From the NCBI GenBank assembly GCA_016213695.1, contig JACQZV010000072.1, forward strand, positions 1 through 46,407: a stretch of 46,407 nucleotides of DNA. Reading direction: 5' to 3'. Positions within the stretch are counted from its first letter, which is position 1. Each line of letters opens with the position of its first letter. Made by a program: the position numbers and the translations under genes. The notes under the pieces are model-generated. The model did no database searches. It was not told the DNA's origin and saw nothing but the letters and a program-made list of their open reading frames with translations. Of this stretch, positions 39,152 through 46,407 are shown piece by piece. Source of the DNA: Acidobacteriota bacterium (GTDB lineage: Bacteria; Acidobacteriota; Vicinamibacteria; Vicinamibacterales; UBA2999).

Positions 39152-39191
39152 CCACGAAGACGCGAGGGTCACGAACTCGTGGTCTTCGTGG
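39152..39191. terminator. Hairpin in a convergent spacer, possible bidirectional terminator
   Basis: CCACGAAGAC (39152-39161) is the exact reverse complement of GTCTTCGTGG (39182-39191). Between them CACGA-AC-TCGTG forms an inner hairpin. It occupies nearly the whole 55-bp gap between convergent stops. There is no T tract, so termination is uncertain. The outer arms resemble a common CCACGAAGAC-type genomic repeat. Confidence 0.5.
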
Positions 39192-39192
39192 C

Positions 39193-40341
39193 TCAGAACA
39201 GATCCACGGACACGTCATACTCCGCAAGGATGGCGCGCGCCCGGTCGGTGCCGTCGGCCGTCAGGTGGGCCGGCCAGCCGGCGGGGCGCGGCGGCGGTCC
39301 GAGGGCGGCCGCCTCGGCCAGGATGGTTTCCCACGCATCGGCGGCCCGCGTCGTCGTGGCGTGCGCGCGCCACCAGGTGCACCCCTGCTCCCCGAGGCAT
39401 CGCCGCAGCACGGGGTCCGCGGCCAGGCGGCCCACCGCCAGCCCGAGCGAATGTTCCTCGTCGCGCGGGTCGAGCGAGATGGCCGCGGGCGCTTCGGCGC
39501 CGAGCCCCCGCGGCTGCCACGTCTGCGGGTCGAGCGCCGGCCAGTCGGCGGAACACGCGGTTTCGAGCGTCACGAGCGGGACACCTGACGCCATGGCCGC
39601 CAGGGCCAGCGTGTGGGCCTCGCCGAGGGCAGGCCACTGCAGGGACAGCATCACGTCGACCTCCTCCAGCAGGCGCGCGGCGGACGAGTCGGCGACGAGC
39701 ACGGCCGGGGCTCCAGCGTCGCACGCGCTGGCGATCGCACGCTGCGCGACATCGATCCGATCGCTCGCGAGCGCCCCGAAGGTGACGGCCCTCCTGCCTC
39801 CTTCCTCCTGCCGGGTTCGCCCTGTCCGCCGTCTCGCGTCCACCGGCATCGGTGCGTATCGCACGCGCGCGTCCGGACACTGCCGCTCAAGCGTCCCTGC
39901 CGCGCTTCGGTTCGGCACAACCGCCAGGCGTGCGGCGGCGAGCGGCACGCGCAGCATCGGCCAGGTGCCGGCGAACGGCCGGCGCGTCCAGGAGAAATGG
40001 GGCGCGTGGTGCTCGTTGAACGCGAACTCGCTCACGTACTCGTCCAGACGCGCGGTGTCGAGCAGCGCCTGCGCGCGGCTGTCGTGCAGGGTCAGCGCCC
40101 GGAGCAGGAGGACGCCGCCGTACTGGAGCAGGTACGCCCACACGAACGCGTGGGCCGGCGTGTTATCGAGCTCGAAGACGCACAGGTCGTAGGGCGCGCG
40201 GGCGTCGGTCCAGACGAACTCATGCGCGCGGGCGGGGGTGAACAGGTCGATCTCGTGCCGCGCTCGAAGCGCACCGATGAGGAGAGCGCTGTCATCGAGC
40301 GGCGGCGCGGCGGGTGAGGGACCGAACCAGGCGAGCCTCAC
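39193..40341 (-). CDS. Glycosyltransferase family 4-like protein
   Basis: The protein has 382 residues, starting at a GTG. The N-terminal half (MRLAWFGPSPAAPPLDDSAL, ALRARHEIDLFTP) and the C-terminal half form two Rossmann-like domains. EVDVMLSLQWPALGEAHTLAL followed by AAMASGVPLVTLET matches the donor-binding region of GT4 enzymes, with Glu in the GE(A/S)H position. No membrane helix is seen. It would transfer a sugar from a nucleotide donor; the acceptor is unknown. It stands alone, convergent to the small coiled-coil gene and divergent from the nuo operon. The usual ribosome-binding site is weak, so the start is approximate. Confidence 0.78.
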   Translation of the reverse strand: MRLAWFGPSPAAPPLDDSALLIGALRARHEIDLFTPARAHEFVWTDARAPYDLCVFELDNTPAHAFVWAYLLQYGGVLLLRALTLHDSRAQALLDTARLDEYVSEFAFNEHHAPHFSWTRRPFAGTWPMLRVPLAAARLAVVPNRSAAGTLERQCPDARVRYAPMPVDARRRTGRTRQEEGGRRAVTFGALASDRIDVAQRAIASACDAGAPAVLVADSSAARLLEEVDVMLSLQWPALGEAHTLALAAMASGVPLVTLETACSADWPALDPQTWQPRGLGAEAPAAISLDPRDEEHSLGLAVGRLAADPVLRRCLGEQGCTWWRAHATTTRAADAWETILAEAAALGPPPRPAGWPAHLTADGTDRARAILAEYDVSVDLF

Positions 40342-40363
40342 GCCTCGACCGCGCCGGAATGCA

Positions 40364-40393
40364 TTGACCTGTCCACGTGCGTTCTAATAGCAT
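40364..40393 (+). promoter_or_regulatory. Candidate promoter of the nuo operon
   Basis: TTGACC at 40364-40369 is a good -35 match. The -10 box is either TAATAG at 40385-40390 (15-bp spacer) or TAGCAT at 40388-40393 (18-bp spacer). The leader would then be about 65-70 nt and would include the hairpin at 40440. No other promoter-like sequence is evident in the 121-bp spacer. Confidence 0.45.
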
Positions 40394-40439
40394 GAAGGTT
40401 TGAGAAACTCTTCACAAGCGCGATTGTGCGCATGTGAGC

Positions 40440-40459
40440 GGTCCTCAGGCTGAGGGACC
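40440..40459 (+). promoter_or_regulatory. Inverted repeat overlapping the nuoA ribosome-binding site
   Basis: GGTCCTCAGGCTGAGGGACC folds into a hairpin of about 8 bp with one bulged G. The 3' arm contains GAGGG, the likely ribosome-binding site of the ATG at 40464, so the stem could limit initiation of the whole operon. An in-frame GTG at 40434 just upstream would start translation through the stem. Confidence 0.45.
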
Positions 40460-40463
40460 ACCG

Positions 40464-40859
40464 ATGGACGGCTGGCTTGGCGTCATCATCATGATCGCTC
40501 TCGGCGTCGGCTTCGCCGCGGTCATGATTGGACTCTCCCTCCTGCTCGGTCCCCACAATCCGACTCCGGAAAAGCTCGCGCCCTACGAATGCGGCATGCC
40601 CGCGGTGGGCAGCGCCCGCGAGCGCCACTCGGTGAAGTTCTACCTGGTGGCGATGATCTTTCTTCTCTTCGATATCGAGGTGGCCTTCCTGTATCCGTGG
40701 GCGGTCGCGCTGCGCGATCTCGGCTGGGCCGGCTTCGTTCAGCTCGTCACGTTCTTCCTGATCCTGTCGGTCGGCTACGTCTATGTGTGGCGCAAGGGGG
40801 TGCTCGACTGGGGCCCCGCGGCGCGGGCCGGGCGGCACGCCGCCCGCCGGGCGGCATAA
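40464..40859 (+). CDS. nuoA: NADH-quinone oxidoreductase subunit A
   Basis: The protein has 131 residues and three membrane helices, a membrane-arm subunit of complex I near the quinone site. Hallmarks are [16 protein letters not shown] with the loop cysteine, and [24 protein letters not shown] with the conserved acidic residues of helix 2. An alternative GTG at 40434 would add ten residues. A ribosome-binding site (GAGGG) supports the ATG at 40464. The Ala/Arg-rich C-terminal tail ([12 protein letters not shown]) is longer than typical. It starts a tightly packed operon. Confidence 0.95.
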   Translation: MDGWLGVIIMIALGVGFAAVMIGLSLLLGPHNPTPEKLAPYECGMPAVGSARERHSVKFYLVAMIFLLFDIEVAFLYPWAVALRDLGWAGFVQLVTFFLILSVGYVYVWRKGVLDWGPAARAGRHAARRAA

Positions 40860-40869
40860 GGCATCGCCA

Positions 40870-41355
40870 ATGGCGCCGTCCGATCCCCACCTGCACGGCC
40901 TCGACAGCGAGCTTCCGCTCATCACGACGACGGTCGAGCGGATCGTTCAGTGGGCGCGCCGGTCGGCCATCTGGCCGGCGCAGTTCGGGCTGGCCTGCTG
41001 CGCGATCGAGATGATGGCGATGGCGGCGAGCCGGTACGACATCGCGCGGTTCGGTGCCGAGGTGTTCCGCGGCTCGCCGCGCCAGTCGGACCTGATGATC
41101 GTGGCGGGGCGGCTGTCGCGGAAGATGGCGCCGGCCATGCGCCGCGTGTACGACCAGATGCCGGACCCGAAGTGGGTGATCTCGATGGGCGCCTGCGCCT
41201 CGGTCGGCGGCGTCTTCGACAACTACGCGATCGTCCAGGGCGTGGACCAGGTGGTGCCGGTGGACGTGTTCGTGCCGGGATGCCCGCCGCGGCCCGAGTC
41301 CCTCATCTACGGGATCGTCCAGCTGCAGCAGAAGATCGCGCGGTCGCGAGCCTAG
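40870..41355 (+). CDS. nuoB: NADH-quinone oxidoreductase subunit B
   Basis: The protein has 161 residues and carries cluster N2, the last iron-sulfur centre before quinone. The four cysteine ligands are present: Cys43-Cys44 ([10 protein letters not shown]), Cys109 ([10 protein letters not shown]) and Cys138 ([10 protein letters not shown]). [20 protein letters not shown] is also family-typical. In a normal complex I, N2 receives electrons from NuoI, whose gene is not found at its usual place in this cluster. It starts 10 nt after nuoA. Confidence 0.97.
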   Translation: MAPSDPHLHGLDSELPLITTTVERIVQWARRSAIWPAQFGLACCAIEMMAMAASRYDIARFGAEVFRGSPRQSDLMIVAGRLSRKMAPAMRRVYDQMPDPKWVISMGACASVGGVFDNYAIVQGVDQVVPVDVFVPGCPPRPESLIYGIVQLQQKIARSRA

Positions 41356-41367
41356 ACGCCTGACCCG

Positions 41368-41910
41368 ATGGATTCACACGGCATCATCGACACGCTGACG
41401 CGGCTCGTCCCGGGCGCGACCTACGACGCGGGCGCGAATGTCGATTTCGCCACGCTGTACGTGCCGGCCGCGCGCCTGGTCGACACCTGCCTCGCGCTGC
41501 GCGACACGCCGGCGCTGGGTTTCAACGTGCTCGTCGAAGTGACGGCCGCCGACTACTTGCCGCGCGATCCCCGCTTCGAGGTGGTCTACCACCTGCTGTC
41601 GATCCCCCACCGCCGGCGTCTCCGGCTGAAGGTGCGGACGACCGACGCGGCGTCGATTCCGACGGTCCAGGGCGTCTGGCCGTCGGCGGGGTGGCTCGAG
41701 CGCGAAGTCTGGGACATGTTCGGCGTCGTCTTCGACGGGCACCCCGACCTGCGGCGGCTGCTCATGCCGGAGGACTGGGAGGGACACCCGCAGCGCAAGG
41801 ACTACCCGGTGCAGATCCGCAAGGCGGCGCAGACCTACGAGCCGCTCGAGATCACGGAAGAGGAATTCAAGGCCAACCTCGAGAGGGACAGGCTCAAACG
41901 CACCCACTGA
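41368..41910 (+). CDS. nuoC: NADH-quinone oxidoreductase subunit C
   Basis: The protein has 180 residues, the 30-kDa peripheral-arm subunit. Seen segments are FEVVYHLLSIPHRRRLRLKV, VWPSAGWLEREVWDMFGVVF and HPDLRRLLMPEDWEGHPQRKDYP, the 30-kDa signature. It is separate from nuoD rather than fused. A 12-nt gap follows nuoB. The C-terminus (EITEEEFKANLERDRLK) is charged. Confidence 0.97.
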   Translation: MDSHGIIDTLTRLVPGATYDAGANVDFATLYVPAARLVDTCLALRDTPALGFNVLVEVTAADYLPRDPRFEVVYHLLSIPHRRRLRLKVRTTDAASIPTVQGVWPSAGWLEREVWDMFGVVFDGHPDLRRLLMPEDWEGHPQRKDYPVQIRKAAQTYEPLEITEEEFKANLERDRLKRTH

Positions 41911-41923
41911 CGGCCGGGAGACG

Positions 41924-43105
41924 ATGGCAGAGCTTCGCACCGAGACGATGACGGTCAACATGGGGCCCCAGCACCCCAGCACGCACGGCGTGCTGCGCCT
42001 CGTGCTGGAGCTCGACGGGGAAGTGATCCGCTCGGCGCAACCGACGATCGGCTACCTGCACACCGGGATCGAGAAGACGGCCGAGCAGAAGAAATGGCAG
42101 CAGGTGGTCCCGCTCGTCGAGCGGATGGACTACCTCGGCGCCCAGTCGAACAGCCTGGCGTACGTGCTGTGCGTGGAGAAGCTGCTGGGGCTCGAGGTTC
42201 CGCAGCGCGTCAGGGACATCCGCGTGCTCATCGCCGAGCTGCAGCGTATGTCGAGCCATCTGATCTGGCTGGGCACGCACGCGATGGAAATCGGCGCCGT
42301 CTCGATGCTCTTTTACGCCATCCGCGAGCGGGAGCTGCTGCTGAACATCAACGAGCTGCTCGCCGGCTTCCGCTTCTTTCCGAGCTACCTCCGCGTCGGC
42401 GGGCTGCGCGAGGATCTGCCGCGAGGGTTTCACGAGGCGGTCACCGCGTTCCTCGACCGCTTCCCGGCGAAGATCGACGAGTACGAAGGGCTGCTCAGCG
42501 GGAACGACATGTTCCTGCGCCGCACGAAAGGCGTCGGGGTGATCGCGCAGGATGACGCGCTGGCGTGGGGGCTGCTCGGGCCGATCGCGCGCGGGTCGGG
42601 GTGCGGCTACGACGTGCGCCGGTACTTCCCGTACTCGGGCTACGAGACCTACGACTTCGACGTGCCGACCGAGACCGACGGCGATGTGTACGCCCGGTAC
42701 CGGGTGCGGATGCGCGAGTTGCGGGAGTGCGTGAAGATCTGCCGCCAGGCGCTCGCCCGGATTCCGCCGACCGGCGCCTGGGCCTGCGACGACCCGCGCG
42801 TGGTGCCCCCGCCCAAGGACAAGGTGTACACGGAGATGGAGGCGCTCATCCAGCACTTCCTGATCTATTCGCAGGGCTTCACGGTGCCGGCCGGCGACGC
42901 GTACGTGCCGGTGGAAGGGCCGCGCGGCGAGCACGGCGTCTATGCGGTGTCGGACGGCACGAACCGCCCGTGGCGCGTCAAGATGCGCGCGCCGTCGTTT
43001 CTCGCGATTCAGGCGCTGCCGACGCTGATTCGGAACGGCCTCATTGCAGACGTCGTCGCCGTCATCGGATCGACCGACGTTGTCATGGGAGACTGCGACC
43101 GGTGA
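41924..43105 (+). CDS. nuoD: NADH-quinone oxidoreductase subunit D
   Basis: The protein has 393 residues, the 49-kDa subunit that with NuoB and NuoH forms the quinone pocket. Hallmarks are MTVNMGPQHPSTHGVLRLVL with the quinone-gating His, TIGYLHTGIEK, MSSHLIWLG, FRFFPSYLRVGGLREDLP and the C-terminal STDVVMGDCDR. It descends from NiFe-hydrogenase large subunits but lacks their metal cysteines, as expected. It overlaps nuoE by 4 nt (GTGA). Confidence 0.97.
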   Translation: MAELRTETMTVNMGPQHPSTHGVLRLVLELDGEVIRSAQPTIGYLHTGIEKTAEQKKWQQVVPLVERMDYLGAQSNSLAYVLCVEKLLGLEVPQRVRDIRVLIAELQRMSSHLIWLGTHAMEIGAVSMLFYAIRERELLLNINELLAGFRFFPSYLRVGGLREDLPRGFHEAVTAFLDRFPAKIDEYEGLLSGNDMFLRRTKGVGVIAQDDALAWGLLGPIARGSGCGYDVRRYFPYSGYETYDFDVPTETDGDVYARYRVRMRELRECVKICRQALARIPPTGAWACDDPRVVPPPKDKVYTEMEALIQHFLIYSQGFTVPAGDAYVPVEGPRGEHGVYAVSDGTNRPWRVKMRAPSFLAIQALPTLIRNGLIADVVAVIGSTDVVMGDCDR

Positions 43106-43764
43106 GCTTTCACCCTCGAATGGAGTACGCGCCGGCGGCGTTCCACGCGTCGACGCGCGCGCTGCCGGAGGAAGGCAGTCCCTTCGCCTTCACCCCGGAG
43201 AACCAGGCGAAGTTCGATGCCAACGTCGCGCGGTACCCGCCCGAACAGCGGAAGTCGGCCATCCTCTACGCGCTGTACCTGGCGCAGGGGCAGCAGGGGT
43301 ACCTGACGCGCGCGGCCATGCGCCACGTCGCCCTGCAGATCGGCTGCACCGCGGCGGAGGTCGAAGACGTCGTCTCGTATTACACGATGTTCTTCACGAA
43401 GCCGGTCGGCCGGTACGTGTTGAACGTCTGCCGCACGCTCTCGTGCGCGCTCGTCGGCGCCGAGCGCGTCACCGAGGCGCTCGGCGACGCGCTGGGGATC
43501 AAGCCGGGCGAAACGGATCCGACCGGCACCTTCACGCTGATCGAGGTCGAGTGCCTGGGTGCGTGCGACCGCGCGCCCGTGGTGATGGTCAACGACGGAT
43601 GGCAGGAGCGGCTGTCGCCCGAGCAGGTGTCGCAGTTTCTCGAGGCGCTGCGCGCGCGCGGCGAGGCCGCGTTGAGCGGGTGCCATCTGCGGAGGGAGAA
43701 GCAGGCAGTGGGCAGTCGGCAGTCGGCAGTCGGCAGTGGGCAGCCGGCGGTGGGTGGTGACTGA
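43102..43764 (+). CDS. nuoE: NADH-quinone oxidoreductase subunit E with a repeat-encoded C-terminal tail
   Basis: The protein has 220 residues, longer than the typical 160-180. It carries the [2Fe-2S] cluster N1a: Cys110 and Cys115 (LNVCRTLSCALVG), Cys151 and Cys155 (VECLGACDRAP). VEDVVSYYTMFFTKPVG is family-typical. The GTG at 43102 overlaps the nuoD stop; an ATG at 43120 is an alternative start. From about residue 202 to the end, the tail QAVGSRQSAVGSGQPAVGGD is encoded by the heptamer array and is unrelated to other NuoE proteins. Only one base separates the stop from nuoF. Confidence 0.95.
   Translation: MSFHPRMEYAPAAFHASTRALPEEGSPFAFTPENQAKFDANVARYPPEQRKSAILYALYLAQGQQGYLTRAAMRHVALQIGCTAAEVEDVVSYYTMFFTKPVGRYVLNVCRTLSCALVGAERVTEALGDALGIKPGETDPTGTFTLIEVECLGACDRAPVVMVNDGWQERLSPEQVSQFLEALRARGEAALSGCHLRREKQAVGSRQSAVGSGQPAVGGD
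43706..43754. repeat. Heptamer tandem array within the 3' end of nuoE
   Basis: Seven 7-mers are CAGTGGG, CAGTCGG, CAGTCGG, CAGTCGG, CAGTGGG, CAGCCGG and CGGTGGG. They belong to the same family as the arrays at 13404 and 38763. Here the array is translated, so its 7-nt period gives a 7-residue peptide period. Confidence 0.92.
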
Positions 43765-43765
43765 C

Positions 43766-45076
43766 ATGGCATACGAGCCGGTTCTCACCACGTTCGTGAC
43801 CGAGCCGAATTCCCATACGCTCGACTTCTACGTGTCGCGACGACGCGGCTACGAGGGACTCCGCAAGGCCCTCACGCTCAAGCCGAACGACATCATCGAG
43901 CAGGTCAAGGCGTCGGGGCTGCGCGGCCGCGGCGGCGCGGGGTTTCCGACCGGCCTGAAGTGGCAGTTCGTCCTCAAGGACACGCCGAAGCCGAAGTACC
44001 TCTGCTGCAACGCCGACGAGAGCGAGCCGGGCACGTTCAAGGACCACGTGCTGATGGAGCGGAATCCGCACCTGCTGATTGAAGGGTGCGCGATCGCCTG
44101 CTACGCGATCGGCGCGAAGGTCGCCTACATCTACATCCGCGGCGAGTTCTACCACGTGCAGCAGATCCTCGAGGCCGAGATCGAGAAGGCCTACGCGGCG
44201 GGCTATCTGGGCCGGAACATTCTCGGGAGCGGGTTTGACTGCGACGTGTACGTGCACCGCGGCGCCGGGGCCTACGAGGCGGGCGAGGAGACGGCGCTCA
44301 TCGAGTCGCTCGAGGGCAAGCGCGCCCAGCCGCGCATCAAGCCGCCGTTCCCGGCCGTGTCGGGCCTCTATCAGTGCCCGACGGCGGTCAATAACGTCGA
44401 GACGCTCTGCAACGTCCCGCTCATCGTGCTGCACGGCGCGGACTGGTTCACCGCCCTCGGACCGGAGAAGAACGGGGGGCCGAAGCTGTTCTGCATCAGC
44501 GGCCATGTGAAGCGGCCGGGCGTCTACGAAGCGTCGATGCACACCACGCTGCGCGAGCTCATCGACGACCACGCGGGCGGCATGATCGACGACCGCCCGC
44601 TCAAGGCGATCATTCCGGGCGGGTCGTCGGTGCCGCTGCTGCTGCCCGACCAGCTCGACACGCCGGCGAGCTTCGATCACGTGCAGAAGGCGGGGTCGCT
44701 GCTCGGATCGGCGGGGCTCATCGTGATGAACGACACGGTCTGCATGGTGTGGCTCGCGATGAACCTGCTGCACTTCTACCGCCACGAGTCGTGCGGCAAG
44801 TGCACGCCGTGCCGCGAGGGGTCCGACTGGCTCTACCGGCTGCTGGCGCGCATCGAAGCCGGCGAGGGGCAGCCGAAGGATCTCGACCTGCTCTTCGGCG
44901 TCTCGAACAACATCGTCGGCAAGACGCTCTGTGCGTTTGGCGACGCCGCCGCGACGCCGGTGCTGACGACGATGAAGCTGTTCCGGCACGAGTACGAGGC
45001 GCACGTGCGCGAAGGACGGTGCACGCTGCCGGCCGGGTGGCGCGCGAGCCGTCCCGTCTTCGCGGGGGCGCACTGA
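43766..45076 (+). CDS. nuoF: NADH-quinone oxidoreductase subunit F
   Basis: The protein has 436 residues and binds NADH and FMN and the first [4Fe-4S] cluster (N3). The NADH loop is GLRGRGGAGFPTGLKW and the FMN segment CCNADESEPGTFKD. The cluster ligands are Cys343, Cys346 and Cys349 (SCGKCTPCREG) and Cys389 (LCAFGDAA). It is full length. In a standard cluster nuoG would follow to pass electrons on, but here the stop overlaps the start of nuoH by one base. The frame is open slightly upstream of 43766 only through the repeat region. Confidence 0.97.
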   Translation: MAYEPVLTTFVTEPNSHTLDFYVSRRRGYEGLRKALTLKPNDIIEQVKASGLRGRGGAGFPTGLKWQFVLKDTPKPKYLCCNADESEPGTFKDHVLMERNPHLLIEGCAIACYAIGAKVAYIYIRGEFYHVQQILEAEIEKAYAAGYLGRNILGSGFDCDVYVHRGAGAYEAGEETALIESLEGKRAQPRIKPPFPAVSGLYQCPTAVNNVETLCNVPLIVLHGADWFTALGPEKNGGPKLFCISGHVKRPGVYEASMHTTLRELIDDHAGGMIDDRPLKAIIPGGSSVPLLLPDQLDTPASFDHVQKAGSLLGSAGLIVMNDTVCMVWLAMNLLHFYRHESCGKCTPCREGSDWLYRLLARIEAGEGQPKDLDLLFGVSNNIVGKTLCAFGDAAATPVLTTMKLFRHEYEAHVREGRCTLPAGWRASRPVFAGAH

Positions 45077-46101
45077 TGGACCTGCGGTTCCTCGTCCAGC
45101 TCGCCATCATCGGGCTGACGTTCTTCATGCTGATCAACGCGTCGGCGCTGCTCGTCTACGCCGAGCGCAAGGTCATGGGCTTCATGCAGCAGCGGTACGG
45201 CCCGTACCGCGTCGGGCCGCACGGGCTGCTGCAGCCGCTCGCCGACATCCTCAAGCTCCTGATGAAGGAGGAGCTGCGTCCCAAGGGGGCCGACCGCTGG
45301 CTCTTCACGCTGGCCCCGATGCTGGCGATCACGGCGGCCTTCGCGGCGTTTGCCACCGTGCCGTGGGGCGCCGAGACGACGCTCTTCGGCCTGCTCGACC
45401 AGCCCGTCAAGCTCGGCGCGGCCGACCTCAATGTCGGCGTGCTCGTCGTGTTTGCGATCACCTCGATGGGCGTCTACGGCATCGTGCTGGCCGGCTGGTC
45501 CTCCAACAGCAAGTACTCGCTGTTCGGCGGGCTGCGCGCCTCCGCGCAGATGATCAGCTACGAGCTGTCGTACGCCACGGCGCTCTCCGCCGTGATCCTG
45601 CTCGCCGGATCGCTGTCGATCCGCGAAGTGGTGGACGGCCAGGCGGGCTACTGGCTGGGCGTCGTCCCGCGGTGGTTCGTGTTCCTGCAGCCGGTCGGCT
45701 TCCTCATCTACGTGATCGCGGGCGTCGCCGAGACCAACCGCGCGCCGTTCGACTTTCCCGAGGCGGAGCAGGAGCTGGTGGCCGGCTACAACACCGAGTA
45801 CAGCTCGGTGCGCTTCGCGCTCTTCCCGCAGGCCGAGTACATCAACATGACGACGATGGCCGCCGTGGCCACCGACCTGTACCTCGGCGGCTGGCACGGG
45901 CCGTTCCTGCCGGCGGAGTACGGGTGGATCTGGTTCCTGCTGAAGGTCGGCGCGATTCTGTTCACCTACATCTGGGTGCGCTGGACCGTTCCCCGGTACC
46001 GGTACGACCAGCTGATGCAGTTCGGGTGGAAGTGGCTGTTTCCGGCGTCGGTGGTCAACCTGGTCGTGACCGCGGCGCTCGTGCTGTATTTCCATGCCTG
46101 A
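45076..46101 (+). CDS. nuoH: NADH-quinone oxidoreductase subunit H
   Basis: The protein has 341 residues and about eight membrane helices. It links the peripheral and membrane arms and forms the quinone tunnel. Hallmarks are YAERKVMGFMQQRYGPYRVG, GLLQPLADILKLLMKEE, ISYELSYATAL, AETNRAPFDFPEAEQELVAG and YNTEYSSVRFALF. It starts directly on the nuoF stop (TGATG), and nuoJ begins within its last 8 nt. The usual nuoI between H and J is missing. Confidence 0.97.
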   Translation: MDLRFLVQLAIIGLTFFMLINASALLVYAERKVMGFMQQRYGPYRVGPHGLLQPLADILKLLMKEELRPKGADRWLFTLAPMLAITAAFAAFATVPWGAETTLFGLLDQPVKLGAADLNVGVLVVFAITSMGVYGIVLAGWSSNSKYSLFGGLRASAQMISYELSYATALSAVILLAGSLSIREVVDGQAGYWLGVVPRWFVFLQPVGFLIYVIAGVAETNRAPFDFPEAEQELVAGYNTEYSSVRFALFPQAEYINMTTMAAVATDLYLGGWHGPFLPAEYGWIWFLLKVGAILFTYIWVRWTVPRYRYDQLMQFGWKWLFPASVVNLVVTAALVLYFHA

Positions 46102-46407
46102 GACGCTCGTCTTCTATCTCCTCGCCGGGTTCGCGATCGTCGCCTCGGCGCTCGTCATCGGGCAGCGCAACCCGATGTACAGCGTGATGCTGCTCGTGGC
46201 CTCGTTCGGCGCGCTGGCCGGGCTGTACATCCAGCTCGACGCGCCCTTTGCCGCCGTGGCGCAGATCATCATCTACGCCGGCGCCGTCATGGTCCTGTTC
46301 CTCTTCGTGGTCATGCTGCTCAACGCGTCGCAGGAGGACGGGGCCGGATGGGACCGGACCCATCCGCTGCGGCGGCCGACGATCTCGCGCGTCGGCGCGC
46401 TGCTGGC
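46094..46407 (+). CDS. nuoJ: NADH-quinone oxidoreductase subunit J, cut by the window edge
   Basis: The 104 visible codons start at an ATG overlapping the nuoH stop by 8 nt. LVFYLLAGFAIVVASALVIG, QRNPMYSVMLLVASFGALAG and QIIIYAGAVMVLFLFVVMLL are the conserved first three helices of this membrane-arm subunit. IYAGAVMVLFLFVVMLLN is the helix-3 stretch that changes shape during the catalytic cycle. The gene runs off the right end. Confidence 0.95.
   Translation, partial: MPETLVFYLLAGFAIVASALVIGQRNPMYSVMLLVASFGALAGLYIQLDAPFAAVAQIIIYAGAVMVLFLFVVMLLNASQEDGAGWDRTHPLRRPTISRVGALL

Noticed and set aside
1-46407. tRNA, rRNA, integrase, transposase or phage genes
   Set aside because: Nothing in either strand read by eye supports these; no cloverleaf with conserved T-arm or recombinase motif was noticed, although a computed scan was not possible.

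Overview
The window is one contiguous stretch of GC-rich, gene-dense bacterial chromosome. The content suggests an Acidobacteriota member, most likely of the Vicinamibacteria group. The signs are two giant TonB-dependent receptor-like proteins with an N-terminal carboxypeptidase-regulatory-like domain, a two-haem reaction-centre-type cytochrome c without photosynthesis genes, many secreted single-domain enzymes, and intergenic repeats such as the palindrome that reads as 'VSGFSRT'. This is inference from gene content; no rRNA, tRNA or other marker gene is present. I see no phage, transposase, CRISPR array or plasmid functions.

Layout. 1-720 (minus): the end of an unknown conserved gene and a small cupin. 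860-5042 (plus): a lactate/glycolate-type permease, then a NarL-type histidine kinase and response regulator that overlap. 5106-6170: a secreted metallophosphoesterase. 6367-7083 (minus): an exported two-domain ABM protein. 7342-8863 (plus): an FHA protein overlapping a serine hydrolase. 8832-11160 (minus): a cyclopropane-fatty-acid-synthase-type methyltransferase and a geranylgeranyl-reductase-type flavoprotein, probably a lipid-modifying pair. 11307-15513 (plus): an operon of an enlarged malate synthase, an oxalate/formate-type MFS carrier and a 2-oxopentenoate-hydratase-type enzyme. 15583-16758: a dihaem cytochrome c followed by a clear terminator. 16884-26329 (plus): tandem paralogous outer-membrane receptors followed by three exported small-molecule enzymes (SMP-30 lactonase, alpha/beta hydrolase, glyoxalase-like). 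26357-33491 (minus): a five-gene operon of porin, beta-propeller, miniature RND adaptor, CusA-type RND pump and FixH/YtkA-like lipoprotein. 33649-34802 (plus): two paralogous exported monohaem cytochromes. 34916-38747 (minus): a DHA2 drug-type exporter, a small exported protein, a cardiolipin-synthase-like phospholipase D and YajQ. 38877-40341: a small coiled-coil protein and a glycosyltransferase. 40464-46407 (plus): complex I genes in the order A-B-C-D-E-F-H-J, with nuoG and nuoI absent from their usual places; the window ends inside nuoJ.

Three things stand out. First, the RND operon has no TolC-type outer-membrane channel, and its adaptor is about half the usual length. Second, the complex I cluster lacks two iron-sulfur subunits needed for electron transfer. 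Third, several families of short repeats (heptamer arrays, octamer arrays, a REP-like palindrome and a roughly 98-bp dispersed repeat) sit in spacers and also run into gene ends. There they supply codons for a NuoE tail and for two signal peptides.
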